Shown: one piece after another, positions 8,156 through 17,062 of the stretch
Position numbering within the stretch: position 1 is the first letter of the stretch
Layout: each line of letters opens with the position of its first letter
From: Sulfitobacter alexandrii
GTDB taxonomy: Bacteria; Pseudomonadota; Alphaproteobacteria; Rhodobacterales; Rhodobacteraceae
NCBI RefSeq assembly: GCF_001886735.1
Contig: NZ_CP018076.1
Span: forward strand, 496,001 to 560,000
Length of the DNA stretch: 64,000 nucleotides
Direction: 5' to 3'
Program-made: the position numbers and the translations under genes
Notes under the pieces: generated by a model
The model's input: only the letters and a program-made list of their open reading frames with translations
What the model was told of the DNA's origin: nothing
Database searches by the model: none

Positions 8156-9547
8156 TCAGTAGGCGCCGCGGCCGGAGGCGACCGCACCGAAGGTCCTGAG
8201 GATCAGCACGAGATCCAGCAGCAGCGTCCGGGAGGAGGCATAGGAGAGGTCCATCTCGACCATCTGGTCGAAACCGACCGTCGCGCGGCCCGACACCTGC
8301 CAGACGCCGGTGATGCCCGGTTTCACCGCGAGCCGGCCGAGGGCGCGCTTGGGATAGGCCTCGACCTCGCAGGGCAGCGCGGGACGCGGGCCGACGATCG
8401 CCATCTCGCCGCGCAGCACGTTGATGATCTGCGGCAGTTCGTCGATGGAATACCGGCGGATGATCCTTCCCACGCGGGTGACACGCGGATCGGTGCGCGA
8501 CTTGAAGCAGACGCCTTCGCGGTCGGAAGATGTCAGGATCTCGGCGCGCCGGGCTTCGGCATCCGTGGTCATGGACCGGAACTTGAGGATCGTGAAGGGC
8601 TTGCCGTTACGACCCACGCGTGTCTGCCGGAAGAAGACCGGCCCGTGGCTGTCGGCCTTGATCGCCAGCGCCGTCAGCGCCAGCAGCGGGGAAAGCAGCA
8701 GGAGCGCGCTGGCCGACACGGTGATGTCCAGGAACCGGCGCTGCACGTCTGCCACCGACGTCCGCGCGGCGACACGGAACCCGGCGTGGGCCAGAAACGA
8801 GACGTTGCCCGCGAGGTAGCGTTTGGCCAGGCGACGCGGCTCCTGTGCCAGCCGCCAGACCCATTCCAATCTCGCGCGACGCACGACTTCGGGTGCGCGC
8901 ACGACCGTACCGGCCAGGAAATCGAACAGCGCGCCGACCGCGAGGGTCAGCGGGGCGTTCAGGCGGTGGGCGTACCGGTCCAGCCAAAGCTCCTGCATCG
9001 GCACGCCCAAGGCGACGAGCACGATGTCGGCGCCGCTGTCATTGATGTCTGCGATGACCGCTTCGGCGTCGGCGGCATCGGCAAAGCCGTTGGAGGTTCC
9101 GGCAATCCGCAGTCCGGGGATGGCGTGGCTCAGGTTTGCCGCCGCCGCGTCCGCGGTGCCGGGGGTGCCGCCGAACAGGTAGACCGACTTGCCGAAGCGG
9201 GCCGCCTTCTTGAGCAGCGCCGGAACGAGGTCGGTTCCATTGAGATTGGCGGTCAGTTTCTGACCCGTCATCTTTGCCGCCAGCTCGACGCCGATGCCGT
9301 CTGGCAGCAGAACGTCGGCGCGCGCCACGGCCTGGGCGTATGCCGCATCCCGTCTGCGCACGTTGCAGCAATGCGCGTTCATGAAGAACACCCGGCGACG
9401 GCCGGGGGCGAGCAGATGGTCGATCGTGCGTTCGGGCGTCGCGTCGACCAGATCGAGGTCGAGGGCAGGCAGGTGCATCGTCGGCAGGCAAGCCGGTTCA
9501 ACGGGACGGGAAAGGTCGAAGTCGGAGGTGAAGGCAGCGTGTTTCAT
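8156..9547 (-). CDS. Fused WecG/TagA/CpsF glycosyltransferase and polyprenyl-phosphate sugar transferase
   Basis: A 463-residue two-domain enzyme. Residues 15-225 match the GT26 (WecG/TagA/CpsF) fold: FFMNAHCCNV, LLPDGIGV, YLFGGTPG and VALGVPMQELW. Residues 245-463 match the bacterial sugar transferase that places the first sugar phosphate on undecaprenyl phosphate: one membrane segment (about 250-275), GPVFFRQTRVG, FKIRS-like LKFRSM, SIDELPQ, VGPRP and KPGITGVWQ. These steps, priming and addition of the second sugar, are usually separate proteins. The start at 9547 opens the leftward operon with galU; the 246-bp region upstream is shared with the LuxR regulator. Confidence 0.92.
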   Translation of the reverse strand: MKHAAFTSDFDLSRPVEPACLPTMHLPALDLDLVDATPERTIDHLLAPGRRRVFFMNAHCCNVRRRDAAYAQAVARADVLLPDGIGVELAAKMTGQKLTANLNGTDLVPALLKKAARFGKSVYLFGGTPGTADAAAANLSHAIPGLRIAGTSNGFADAADAEAVIADINDSGADIVLVALGVPMQELWLDRYAHRLNAPLTLAVGALFDFLAGTVVRAPEVVRRARLEWVWRLAQEPRRLAKRYLAGNVSFLAHAGFRVAARTSVADVQRRFLDITVSASALLLLSPLLALTALAIKADSHGPVFFRQTRVGRNGKPFTILKFRSMTTDAEARRAEILTSSDREGVCFKSRTDPRVTRVGRIIRRYSIDELPQIINVLRGEMAIVGPRPALPCEVEAYPKRALGRLAVKPGITGVWQVSGRATVGFDQMVEMDLSYASSRTLLLDLVLILRTFGAVASGRGAY

Positions 9548-9673
9548 TCGGGTAAGTCCTTGAGTTTGCGGAAATTGCTCTCAGACTGACCACAATCGTC
9601 TCACCGCTCAACGGAGCGGAAGGCGAGGTTTCGGGGCCTTTGGTTAATGAAACCTTTCGGTTGGTTAACCGAC

Positions 9674-9689
9674 CTATCCGGACGGAGGA
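9674..9689. promoter_or_regulatory. Candidate operator, half-conserved copy
   Basis: CTATCC-GGAC-GGAGGA: the left arm matches the other copies fully and the right arm only in its first three bases. It lies between the divergent fused glycosyltransferase (start 9547) and the LuxR regulator (start 9794). Confidence 0.3.
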
Positions 9690-9793
9690 GACAGTATACC
9701 GATGCGTCGCTCGCCTGCCTTGATCGGAACCCAATATTGTCGTGCATCGGACACGTTCACGGTTTAGTTGTGCACGGGAAAAAGGAGACCGGA

Positions 9794-10408
9794 ATGCGCG
9801 TATTGATCGCAGATGACCACGACTTGCTGCGCGACACGCTTGTCCTGTTCTTGCAGGCTCAGGGCGACATCGAAACCAGCACTGCGGCGGACCTTCCCGG
9901 CGCCTGCAATCTGATCGAGACGGAAGACCGGTTCGACCTGATCCTGCTTGATCTGAACATGCCGGGCATGAACGGTCTCGAAGGCCTGAAGAAGACGATG
10001 GCCATCGGCGGGGGGCAACGGGTCGCGTTGCTGTCGGGCGAGGCGACCCGCGACATCGCCGAACGGGCGCTGGAGGCGGGTGCCGCCGGTTTCGTGCCCA
10101 AGACGCTGCCCGCGAAATCCATGATCAACGCGGTCAAGTTCATGGCCATGGGCGAACAATACGCCCCCATCGACTTCATGACGGCTGTGGACGAGACACC
10201 GTCGCACCCGCTGGCCGACAAGCTGACCCCGCGCGAGTTGCAGGTGCTCAAGGGCCTCACGGAAGGCAAGTCGAACAAGGAGATCGCGCGCGACCTCGAC
10301 ATCACCGAACCGACGGTCAAGCTGCACATGAAGACGCTTTATCGCAAGGTCGGCGCGGCAAACCGCACGCAGGCCGCGCTGATCGCGCGGGAGGCCGGGC
10401 TGTTCTGA
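9794..10408 (+). CDS. LuxR/NarL-family response regulator of the exopolysaccharide locus
   Basis: A 204-residue regulator. The ATG at 9794 has AAAGGAG 6 bp upstream and begins the receiver (MRVLIADDHDLLRD); the open frame runs further upstream without coding character. The receiver carries the acidic pair D7/D8 and phospho-acceptor D53 (LLDLNMPGMNG). The C-terminal LuxR helix-turn-helix is complete (LTPRELQVLKGLTEGKSN, then EPTVKLHMKTLYRK). The likely phosphodonor is the hybrid kinase at 4018-6573, whose HPt domain has no other receiver partner nearby. The CTATCC-N4-GGATAG palindromes around it are plausible binding sites. It resembles the island regulator at 32450-33100 over its whole length. 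Confidence 0.93.
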   Translation: MRVLIADDHDLLRDTLVLFLQAQGDIETSTAADLPGACNLIETEDRFDLILLDLNMPGMNGLEGLKKTMAIGGGQRVALLSGEATRDIAERALEAGAAGFVPKTLPAKSMINAVKFMAMGEQYAPIDFMTAVDETPSHPLADKLTPRELQVLKGLTEGKSNKEIARDLDITEPTVKLHMKTLYRKVGAANRTQAALIAREAGLF

Positions 10409-10409
10409 T

Positions 10410-10425
10410 CTATCCCTTCGGATAG
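10410..10425. promoter_or_regulatory. Candidate operator palindrome, perfect copy
   Basis: CTATCC-CTTC-GGATAG, one base after the regulator's stop codon and 93 bp before the chain-length gene at 10518. It could also act as a hairpin, but no T-run follows. Confidence 0.5.
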
Positions 10426-10517
10426 GTCATGAACCCCGATGCGCGGCCTTGCTGCCCATGCGCGCGCGCGCACCGGCGCGACCGGTATCGTAGAGTGACG
10501 GGCAAAGGAGATGCCCG

Positions 10518-11963
10518 ATGACACTGCAAGAGACCTTTCAGCCCGGCCTTGCCGCCCCCCGCCGCGCACGCCGCATTTCGTTCCGTCGCATTCTGGTGGG
10601 TGGGCGGATCGGCGATCTTGGTCGCTTTCCGCGCTACCTCGCCTTCGCGCTGATCGGCGGCACCCTGATCTGGGCCCCGATCACCGGCTACCTGCGCAAC
10701 GCCCCGCTGTCGTTCAAGTCAGGGACATCGCTGATCCTGCCGGGGTCCGGTGCCTCTGCCTCGATGAACCTCAACGGTATCGGTCAGGCGTCGTCCTATG
10801 CGAACTCGGCGTTCTCCAGCAATTCCGTCAGCCCGACGGAAACCTACAAGCGCCTCATCGGCGCGGACCGCATCCTCGAGGCGGCGGCGCGGTCGATGGG
10901 GCTGAGTCGGGCGGAGTTCGGCAAGCCCCGGATCGACCTCGTGGATCAGACCAGCCTGATCCACCTTGAAATCACGGGCGCCACGGCCGAGGACGCGCAG
11001 GCCCGTGGCGACGCGCTGCTCAACGCCTTCTTTGCCGAACTCGATGCGCTGCGCCGCGACGAACAGGCGACCCGCGAGGACAGCGGACTGGCCGCCATCG
11101 CCGATTACCGCAATTCCGTCGCCGCCACCCGGTCGGACATCGCAAGACTGCAGAAGGAGACGGGGCTGATCTCGGCCGAGCAGTACGATGCCATCGTGGA
11201 CGCGACACGGCTGCTCGACGCGCGTGTGCAGGATCTGGCCGCCACGCTGGAGGAAGAGACACAGAGCGTCACCGCGCTGGAAGCCAGCCTTGGCATTCCG
11301 GCAGATGCCGCTGCCGCGACGCTCAAACTCTTCGCCGACGCGGAATATATCGCCCTGCGGGACGAGGTCGCCCTCCACGCGGCAGACCTCGCCAAGACGC
11401 GCTCGAAGTTCGGGGAGGGGCACCCCAAGGTGCAGTCGGCCCGTTCCGCGCACAAGGCCGCGGATGCCGCGGCACTCCGGCGGGCCGGGGCCGTGACGGG
11501 GCTGGATGCGGCCCGGCTTGCGGCGCTGGATCTTGCCCCCGCCGGCGCGCGGGCGGACCTTCTGGCGGAGCTGGTACGGATGGATGCCGAACGCGCCGGG
11601 ACCGCCCAGGAACATGCGACGCTTGCGGCCCGGCTGGCCACCGAAAAGGCAAGGCAGCAGAACCTTGCCGCCGCCGCTGCCCGGTTGCAGGACCTGCAAC
11701 GGGATTTCACGGTGGCCGAAGCGGTCTTTGCCTCGGCCATTGCCCGGACGCAGTCGACGAAATCGGACGTCTACGCCTCCTATCCGTTGGTGCAGGTGTT
11801 GGAGAACCCCTCGCTGCCGGACCGGCCCTCGTCCCCCAACCGCAAGCTGGCCATCGCGGCGGGCGGTGCCGCGACGATGATGCTGCTGTTCGGTCTCCTG
11901 CTGGGCTGGATGCGTTCCGCCGTCATCGGGCGGCTGATGAACGCGCCGAAGGCCGCAGAATGA
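10518..11963 (+). CDS. Wzz/GumC-type polysaccharide chain-length protein without kinase domain
   Basis: A 481-residue inner-membrane protein. A short cytoplasmic N-terminus leads to TM1 at about residues 39-58, then a long periplasmic region rich in predicted coiled coil (roughly 180-420, many A/L/E/R heptads). The proline-containing PLVQVLENPSLPDRPSSPNRK precedes the second TM segment (about 440-462), as is typical of polysaccharide co-polymerases. No Walker box or tyrosine cluster follows, so a tyrosine-kinase part is absent. Such proteins set the chain length of Wzy-made polymers. It starts with AAAGGAG upstream and overlaps the next gene by 4 bp. Confidence 0.88.
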   Translation: MTLQETFQPGLAAPRRARRISFRRILVGGRIGDLGRFPRYLAFALIGGTLIWAPITGYLRNAPLSFKSGTSLILPGSGASASMNLNGIGQASSYANSAFSSNSVSPTETYKRLIGADRILEAAARSMGLSRAEFGKPRIDLVDQTSLIHLEITGATAEDAQARGDALLNAFFAELDALRRDEQATREDSGLAAIADYRNSVAATRSDIARLQKETGLISAEQYDAIVDATRLLDARVQDLAATLEEETQSVTALEASLGIPADAAAATLKLFADAEYIALRDEVALHAADLAKTRSKFGEGHPKVQSARSAHKAADAAALRRAGAVTGLDAARLAALDLAPAGARADLLAELVRMDAERAGTAQEHATLAARLATEKARQQNLAAAAARLQDLQRDFTVAEAVFASAIARTQSTKSDVYASYPLVQVLENPSLPDRPSSPNRKLAIAAGGAATMMLLFGLLLGWMRSAVIGRLMNAPKAAE

Positions 11964-13282
11964 CCCCGCAGAACCCGGCCGAGCGGCTGGTCTTTCGGAC
12001 CATGGCGCTGACGTGGCCCTTCTACGCCATCGGCGCGCTCTACGTCGTGGGGCCTGTACTGGCCTGGATCATGGGCGGGCTGGCGGTGCTGGTCCTCTAT
12101 CTTGGCCCGGCGGTCCGGCACGACCTGCGGGCGACCGGCTCGGTTCCGGGACTGATCTGGCTGTGGATCCTCGGGATGGTCGTCATGCTTGTGGCGCTGT
12201 GGGTCGGGCACCTCAACTGGGGTCTGGGCATGAAGCAGACGATCAAGTCGTCCATCGGCTGGGCCAAGGGCTGGGCGCTTCTGGCGCTTTTCCCGCTGGT
12301 GGGGGCCGTGCTGCCGATCCGCCGCGCGATCCTGATCCGGGGCCAGTGCGTCATCGGGGCGTGGACGCTTGCGCTCGCGCCCCTGTTGCTGGTCGCCCCC
12401 TACATCGGGCTGCCCGAACGGATATTCACGTCGCCCCTCAAGGCGATCGGCGGTCCGGGGCCGGAGTACTTCTCGGTGTTCCTGTTCACCTTCGATCCGG
12501 CAAGCTGGACGCCCCGGTGGCAGTTCTACGCCCCCTGGTCCCCCTTTGCCGCCCTTCTGGGCGTCGTGATGGTGCTGTTCGCGCTGGAGGAGAAGGACCG
12601 CAAGTGGATGCTGGCCGGGGTGGGTGCGGGTATCCTGATGATCCTCGCCTCGAAATCCCGCATGGGATTGGTCGGATTGGTCGCCTGTACCATCGCGCCG
12701 CGGATGATGCCGCTGATCCTGCGCAGCGGTGCGTGGTACATGACCGCCGCACTGACAGCATCGCTGGCCGTTCTCGGGACGGCGCTGATCACGCTGGCGC
12801 AGGATGCCGTATCGACGTTCAAGGGGGCCCGTGCCGACAGCACGCGGGTCCGCGAGACGCTCCAACGCATCGCGAGCGAGCGCTGGCGGAACGAGGCGGT
12901 CTGGTTCGGCCATGGGACGGTCCACCCCGGATCGCACGCCGTGGAATACATGCCGATCGGATCGCATCACACTTGGTACGGCCTTCTGTTCGTGAAGGGT
13001 TTGGTGGGCTTCGCGGCCCTTCTGGTCCCGTTGGCGCTGCATACGCTCATCGTCATCTCGGACGCCGCGCGGCACCCCCGGGGACGCCTGCCCATGGGAA
13101 TCCTGATGACCATCGTTCTGCTATCATTCGGCGAGAATCTGGAAATCGAGGCCTATATGCTATGGCCGGGCCTTGTCTTGCTCGGGGTTCATCTGCGTGA
13201 GATGGCGGCGGACCAGACCGCGCCGCAGCACCACGAAAGACCGGTGAATGACAGTTCCATGCCGGTCGTGTCGCCCGCCTGA
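11960..13282 (+). CDS. Wzy-type polymerase / O-antigen-ligase-like membrane protein
   Basis: A 440-residue polytopic membrane protein with about ten hydrophobic segments. A large extracellular loop between the later segments contains RVRETLQRIASERWRNEAVW and GHHTW-like SHHTWYGLLFVKG, which corresponds to the conserved loop of the O-antigen ligase/polymerase (Wzy_C) family. The start overlaps the chain-length gene by 4 bp (ATGA), implying translational coupling. In Wzx/Wzy pathways this protein links repeat units in the periplasm while the Wzz partner sets length. Polymerase and ligase cannot be told apart from sequence alone; the context favours polymerase. Confidence 0.83.
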   Translation: MTPQNPAERLVFRTMALTWPFYAIGALYVVGPVLAWIMGGLAVLVLYLGPAVRHDLRATGSVPGLIWLWILGMVVMLVALWVGHLNWGLGMKQTIKSSIGWAKGWALLALFPLVGAVLPIRRAILIRGQCVIGAWTLALAPLLLVAPYIGLPERIFTSPLKAIGGPGPEYFSVFLFTFDPASWTPRWQFYAPWSPFAALLGVVMVLFALEEKDRKWMLAGVGAGILMILASKSRMGLVGLVACTIAPRMMPLILRSGAWYMTAALTASLAVLGTALITLAQDAVSTFKGARADSTRVRETLQRIASERWRNEAVWFGHGTVHPGSHAVEYMPIGSHHTWYGLLFVKGLVGFAALLVPLALHTLIVISDAARHPRGRLPMGILMTIVLLSFGENLEIEAYMLWPGLVLLGVHLREMAADQTAPQHHERPVNDSSMPVVSPA

Positions 13283-13364
13283 ACCGAGAGGTCGACATCC
13301 CGGTCGCGGAGGCTGAACGCGTCGCGCCGACAAGGTCGGGTGGCGGGCGTGGCGCGTCAGGCGC

Positions 13365-14069
13365 CTAGCCGCGCAGGAATTCTTCGACCCAGTCTGTCAC
13401 CGTCCGCGACGCGGGGCCGGTGCGGTGTTCTTCAAAATGGTTGCCGACCGACGACCGCTCGAGATTGAACTCGATCGTGTGGGCCCCCGCGCGGCGGGCT
13501 TCGGCCACGAACCCTGCCGCCGGGTAGACGTTGCCCGAGGTGCCGATGGCGATGAAGATGTCGGCCTCGCTCAGGTGCCGGAACAGCAGGTCCATGTCAT
13601 AGGGCATCTCGCCGAACCATACCACGTCGGGCCGGGCGGCGGGCGCGTGGCAGGACGGGCAGGGGTCGCCCGGTGCCATGACAATCGGGGCGGGCCACCG
13701 GTGACCGCAGGCAGCGCAGAGTGCGGTCTTGAGCGCGCCGTGCATGTGAAAAACGGTCTGCGAGCCGCCGCGCTCGTGCAGGTCGTCGACATTCTGGGTA
13801 ATGACGATCACCTCCCCGTCGTGCTCCGCCTCCAGCCGTGCCAAGGCGCGATGCGCCGCATTCGGTTCGACATCGGGCAGCTGGGCGCGGCGGCTGTTGT
13901 AGAAATCCACGACCAGCTTGGGATCGCGGGCGAACCCTTCGGGCGTGGCCACGTCCTCCACCCTGTGCTGCGCCCAGAGCCCGTCCTCGGCGCGGAAGGT
14001 CTCGATCCCGCTTTCGGCGGAAATTCCGGCACCGGTGAGGATCACGATCTTGCTGCGGGAATGGATCAT
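13365..14069 (-). CDS. cobB: NAD-dependent protein deacylase (sirtuin)
   Basis: A 234-residue sirtuin that removes acetyl or succinyl groups from lysines using NAD. Seen motifs: NAD-binding GAGISAESGI (13-22), TFRAEDGLW, TQNVDDLHERGG (91-102), the catalytic histidine H110 in FHMHG, a four-cysteine zinc site starting at C118/C121 and completed by CPSC, and the GTSGNVYPA loop. Length fits the bacterial CobB class. Its start overlaps the stop of the upstream LysR regulator by 4 bp, so the regulator and the deacylase are probably one transcript. Confidence 0.95.
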   Translation of the reverse strand: MIHSRSKIVILTGAGISAESGIETFRAEDGLWAQHRVEDVATPEGFARDPKLVVDFYNSRRAQLPDVEPNAAHRALARLEAEHDGEVIVITQNVDDLHERGGSQTVFHMHGALKTALCAACGHRWPAPIVMAPGDPCPSCHAPAARPDVVWFGEMPYDMDLLFRHLSEADIFIAIGTSGNVYPAAGFVAEARRAGAHTIEFNLERSSVGNHFEEHRTGPASRTVTDWVEEFLRG

Positions 14070-15040
14070 CGGGTCTGGTCCTCGATCAGGTGAAAGCTTT
14101 CCGCCAGCCAGGGCAACTGCGCCGTGGCCGGGGCGATCATGTGGGTCTGCATCAGGCGGCGCATGGTGGCAGCTATATCGCGCGGCACAGGGTCCGACCA
14201 GTCCGCCCCGGCGAAAAGGGTGATCTGGCGCGCCGCGTCGGGCAGCGGCAGGGGCATCGGCTGCATCGCGTCGTGAAACCGCGCCGCGCGCATGTAGCCC
14301 AGTGGCGTGGTGATCGACCAGCCGATCCCCCGTGCCACCATCGCCATGAGCGCGAGGTGGCTGCCGATCTCGAACCGGGTGGGGAGGCTCAGCCCCGCCC
14401 GCGACAGGTGCTTGCCGATCTGCCGGGCGATCAGCTGCTCGCCGGCGTAGTGCAGCAGCGGCAGCGGCCCGGCCCCGGCCAGAAGGGCTTCGGAGGTGCA
14501 CGCCTCCCCTGCGGGTGCCACGATGATGAGCGGGTCGCGCGCGAGCGGATACTCGGTGGCCCCCTCGGGCGGGGTTTCGGGCCGGGCCCCGATGGCGATA
14601 TGCAGCTCCCGCGCCGTGATCGCGCGGGCCAGCTCCAGACTGCCGTCGGTGATCATGCGGAACCGGCAGCCGGTCAGGCTGTCCGCGAGGATCGTGGCAA
14701 GGCGCGGCGTCAGGTCGTTGTCGAAGTCGTCGATGATCCCGAGGTTCAGTTCCTCGAGGTGGGCGAGGTCCATCACCGTCACCTCGCTTTGCGCCTGGCG
14801 CAGCTCGGACAGGGCGACGCCGACATGACGCAGGAAAAGCTCTCCCGCGGGGGTGAGGCGCATGGGGCGGCGGGAGTGGTCGATCAGCTCGGCGCCGACC
14901 GCCTGTTCGAGATTGCGCATCTGCTGGCTGACCGCGGGCTGGCTGAGCCCCGTGGCAACCGCCGCCTGCGCCACCGAACCGGCCTGCGCCAGCGCCTCGA
15001 AAACCTCGATCCCGCGGAGCGTGACCCCTTTTTTCAGCAT
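14066..15040 (-). CDS. LysR-family transcriptional regulator
   Basis: A regulator of about 324 residues. I start it at the ATG at 15040 because MLKKGVTLRGIEVFEALAQ enters the helix-turn-helix directly; the frame is open another 87 bp upstream with a GTG. The winged HTH (SVAQAAVATGLSQPAVSQQM, then LEQAVGAELIDHS) is at residues 20-65, and a periplasmic-binding-protein-like effector domain follows. It is divergent from the nitrilase-family gene at 15210 and coupled to cobB, so either could be its target. Its effector is unknown. Confidence 0.9.
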   Translation of the reverse strand: MLKKGVTLRGIEVFEALAQAGSVAQAAVATGLSQPAVSQQMRNLEQAVGAELIDHSRRPMRLTPAGELFLRHVGVALSELRQAQSEVTVMDLAHLEELNLGIIDDFDNDLTPRLATILADSLTGCRFRMITDGSLELARAITARELHIAIGARPETPPEGATEYPLARDPLIIVAPAGEACTSEALLAGAGPLPLLHYAGEQLIARQIGKHLSRAGLSLPTRFEIGSHLALMAMVARGIGWSITTPLGYMRAARFHDAMQPMPLPLPDAARQITLFAGADWSDPVPRDIAATMRRLMQTHMIAPATAQLPWLAESFHLIEDQTR

Positions 15041-15209
15041 GGCCTGGTTCTCCCCCGTTTCGTGTTTTCTGAAACCCGCTGCCGCTAGGGTCAAGGTTTT
15101 CAGCCATCTTTCTTGAAGGTTCATCACGAAATCGGAATATGCCGGTCTTGCGATGGCCCCTTGCAGCCGGACGGCCGGGTGCCCACAATGCGCGAAAACG
15201 GAGACACCG

Positions 15210-16085
15210 ATGAAGATCGCTACCGCAGCTTACCCGCTCGACGTCCTGACATCCTGGGCGCAGTACGAAGACAAGATCGCGCGCTGGGTCGCAGAGGCCG
15301 CGGGGCAGGGCGCGGATCTGCTGGTCTTTCCAGAATACGGCGCGATGGAACTGGCGACCCTTTCCGGACCCGATGTGGCGGCGGACCTCGAAGCCTCGCT
15401 GCATGCCGTGTCGGACCGGCTGGAGGACGCGGACGCGCTGCACCTCAGGCTCGCCCGCGAGCATGGCGTGCATATCGTCGCCGCTTCCGGTCCGGCGGAC
15501 ACGGATACCCGCCCTGTGAACCGTGCCCGGCTCATGACCCCCACGGGCCAGACCGGCGTGCAGGACAAGCAGATCATGACCCGCTTCGAGGCCGAAGTCT
15601 GGGACGTGATACCGGGCAACGGGCTTCAGGTGTTCGATACCGCGCTCGGCAAGATCGGGATCCTGATCTGCTATGACAGCGAATTTCCCCTGTTGGGACG
15701 GGCGCTTACGGAATGCGACATCATCTGTGTCCCGTCGGTGACCGAAGCGCTGGCGGGGTACTGGCGTGTGCGCATCGGCTCGATGGCGCGGGCGCTCGAG
15801 AATCAGTGCATCACCGCCATGTCCAGCGTCGTGGGAGAGGCCGACTGGTCGGATGCGCTGGGCACGAGCTTTGGCGCGGGCGGCATCTTTGGCCCGCCCG
15901 ATACGGGCTTTCCGCCCACCGGGGTGCTCGCGGCAGGAGAGCTGAATGCCCCCGGATGGACCTTCGCCGAAGTCGATCTGGGGCAGGTCGCCCATGTCCG
16001 CCGCGATGGCGTGGTGCTCAACCGGCGCCACTGGACCGGGCAAATCGGGCGGGACGGCCCTGCGCCATCTGTCAGATTGCGCTGA
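15210..16085 (+). CDS. Carbon-nitrogen hydrolase (nitrilase superfamily)
   Basis: A 291-residue enzyme of the nitrilase/amidase superfamily. The catalytic triad is visible: E42 (VFPEYGAME), K120 (VQDKQIM) and C154 (LICYDSEFP). The start at 15210 has GGAGA 5 bp upstream and opens with the first strand (MKIATAAYPLD). The superfamily hydrolyses amide or nitrile C-N bonds; the exact substrate is not evident, though the subgroup resembles predicted amidohydrolases rather than true nitrilases. It is transcribed away from the LysR regulator, a typical regulator-target arrangement. Confidence 0.88.
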   Translation: MKIATAAYPLDVLTSWAQYEDKIARWVAEAAGQGADLLVFPEYGAMELATLSGPDVAADLEASLHAVSDRLEDADALHLRLAREHGVHIVAASGPADTDTRPVNRARLMTPTGQTGVQDKQIMTRFEAEVWDVIPGNGLQVFDTALGKIGILICYDSEFPLLGRALTECDIICVPSVTEALAGYWRVRIGSMARALENQCITAMSSVVGEADWSDALGTSFGAGGIFGPPDTGFPPTGVLAAGELNAPGWTFAEVDLGQVAHVRRDGVVLNRRHWTGQIGRDGPAPSVRLR

Positions 16086-16165
16086 ATACCCCTTGAAAAA
16101 TGGCCGCAATAGGCTCATTTAGCAGCGTGCCCCGAAATTGGGGGCAGGTAAGTCAAGGAGAGACC

Positions 16166-16384
16166 ATGGCCAAGGAAGATACGCTCGAATTTCCCGGTGT
16201 CGTGAAGGAACTCCTGCCTAACGCGACGTTCCGGGTCGAGCTTGAAAACGGCCATGAGATCATCGCGCACACGGCAGGCAAGATGCGCAAGAACCGCATT
16301 CGCGTTCTGGCAGGCGACAAGGTACAGGTCGAGATGACCCCGTACGATCTGACCAAAGGTCGGATCAACTACCGGTTCAAGTAG
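16166..16384 (+). CDS. infA: Translation initiation factor IF-1
   Basis: A 72-residue OB-fold protein that matches IF-1 along its whole length: [39 protein letters not shown] and [12 protein letters not shown]. It binds the ribosomal A site during initiation. The ATG at 16166 has AAGGAG 6 bp upstream. It is followed 100 bp later by maf in the same direction, an arrangement common in alphaproteobacteria. Confidence 0.98.
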   Translation: MAKEDTLEFPGVVKELLPNATFRVELENGHEIIAHTAGKMRKNRIRVLAGDKVQVEMTPYDLTKGRINYRFK

Positions 16385-16483
16385 GCCGCGCTTGCCGCGG
16401 CCCGCGCGGCGGGCGTCCTGCACGCAGGGCGCGGTCGGCACCCGTTTGCCATTCCGGCTGATGCCCTTGGTGAAAGGCCGTTC

Positions 16484-17062
16484 ATGACACTTATCCTGGG
16501 TTCCGGTTCCCCCCGACGCCTCGAACTGCTGGCGCAGATCGGCGTCGTTCCCGATGATATCCGTCCCCCCGATATCGACGAAACACCGCGCAAGGCCGAG
16601 TTGCCACGCCCCTATTGCGCCCGCATGGCGCGGGAGAAGGTGGCAGCGGTGCCCTGCGGCGACGATGACATCGTGCTCTGCGCCGACACCACCGTGGCGC
16701 TGGGCCGGCGGATCCTGGGCAAGCCTGCCGACGCGGCAGAGGCAGAGACCTTTCTGAGGATGATGTCGGGGCGCCGGCACAAGGTGATCACCGCCGTCGC
16801 CGTCAAGCGGGGCGGGCGGCTGTGGGAACGTGACGTGCAAAGCGCGGTCCGCATGAAATCGCTGTCGGACGCCGAGATCGCGGCCTACCTCGCCACCGGC
16901 GACTGGCGGGGAAAGGCCGGCGGCTACGGGATCCAGGGGCCCGCGGGCGCGTTGGTCCCGTGGATCAGCGGATCGTTCACCGGTATCGTCGGGCTGCCGC
17001 TGGCCGAAACCGCCAACCTGTTGACCGCGGCGGGCCATCCGCCGCTGAAAGGAAGCGCATGA
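16484..17062 (+). CDS. maf: Maf-family nucleotide pyrophosphatase
   Basis: A 192-residue Maf protein, which hydrolyses non-canonical or pyrimidine nucleoside triphosphates to monophosphates. The signature [12 protein letters not shown] is at residues 5-16. The general-base region [10 protein letters not shown] and the [17 protein letters not shown] segment follow, then [12 protein letters not shown] near residue 145. Within the family the dTTP/UTP and 7-methyl-GTP specificities differ by loop residues that I cannot resolve here. The stop overlaps the start of the RNase gene by 4 bp. Confidence 0.93.
   Translation: MTLILGSGSPRRLELLAQIGVVPDDIRPPDIDETPRKAELPRPYCARMAREKVAAVPCGDDDIVLCADTTVALGRRILGKPADAAEAETFLRMMSGRRHKVITAVAVKRGGRLWERDVQSAVRMKSLSDAEIAAYLATGDWRGKAGGYGIQGPAGALVPWISGSFTGIVGLPLAETANLLTAAGHPPLKGSA

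Noticed and set aside
13365..16118. A single 917-codon minus-strand frame
   Set aside because: Only its end, from the ATG at 14069, is a protein (the sirtuin). The rest is antisense to the LysR and nitrilase genes.
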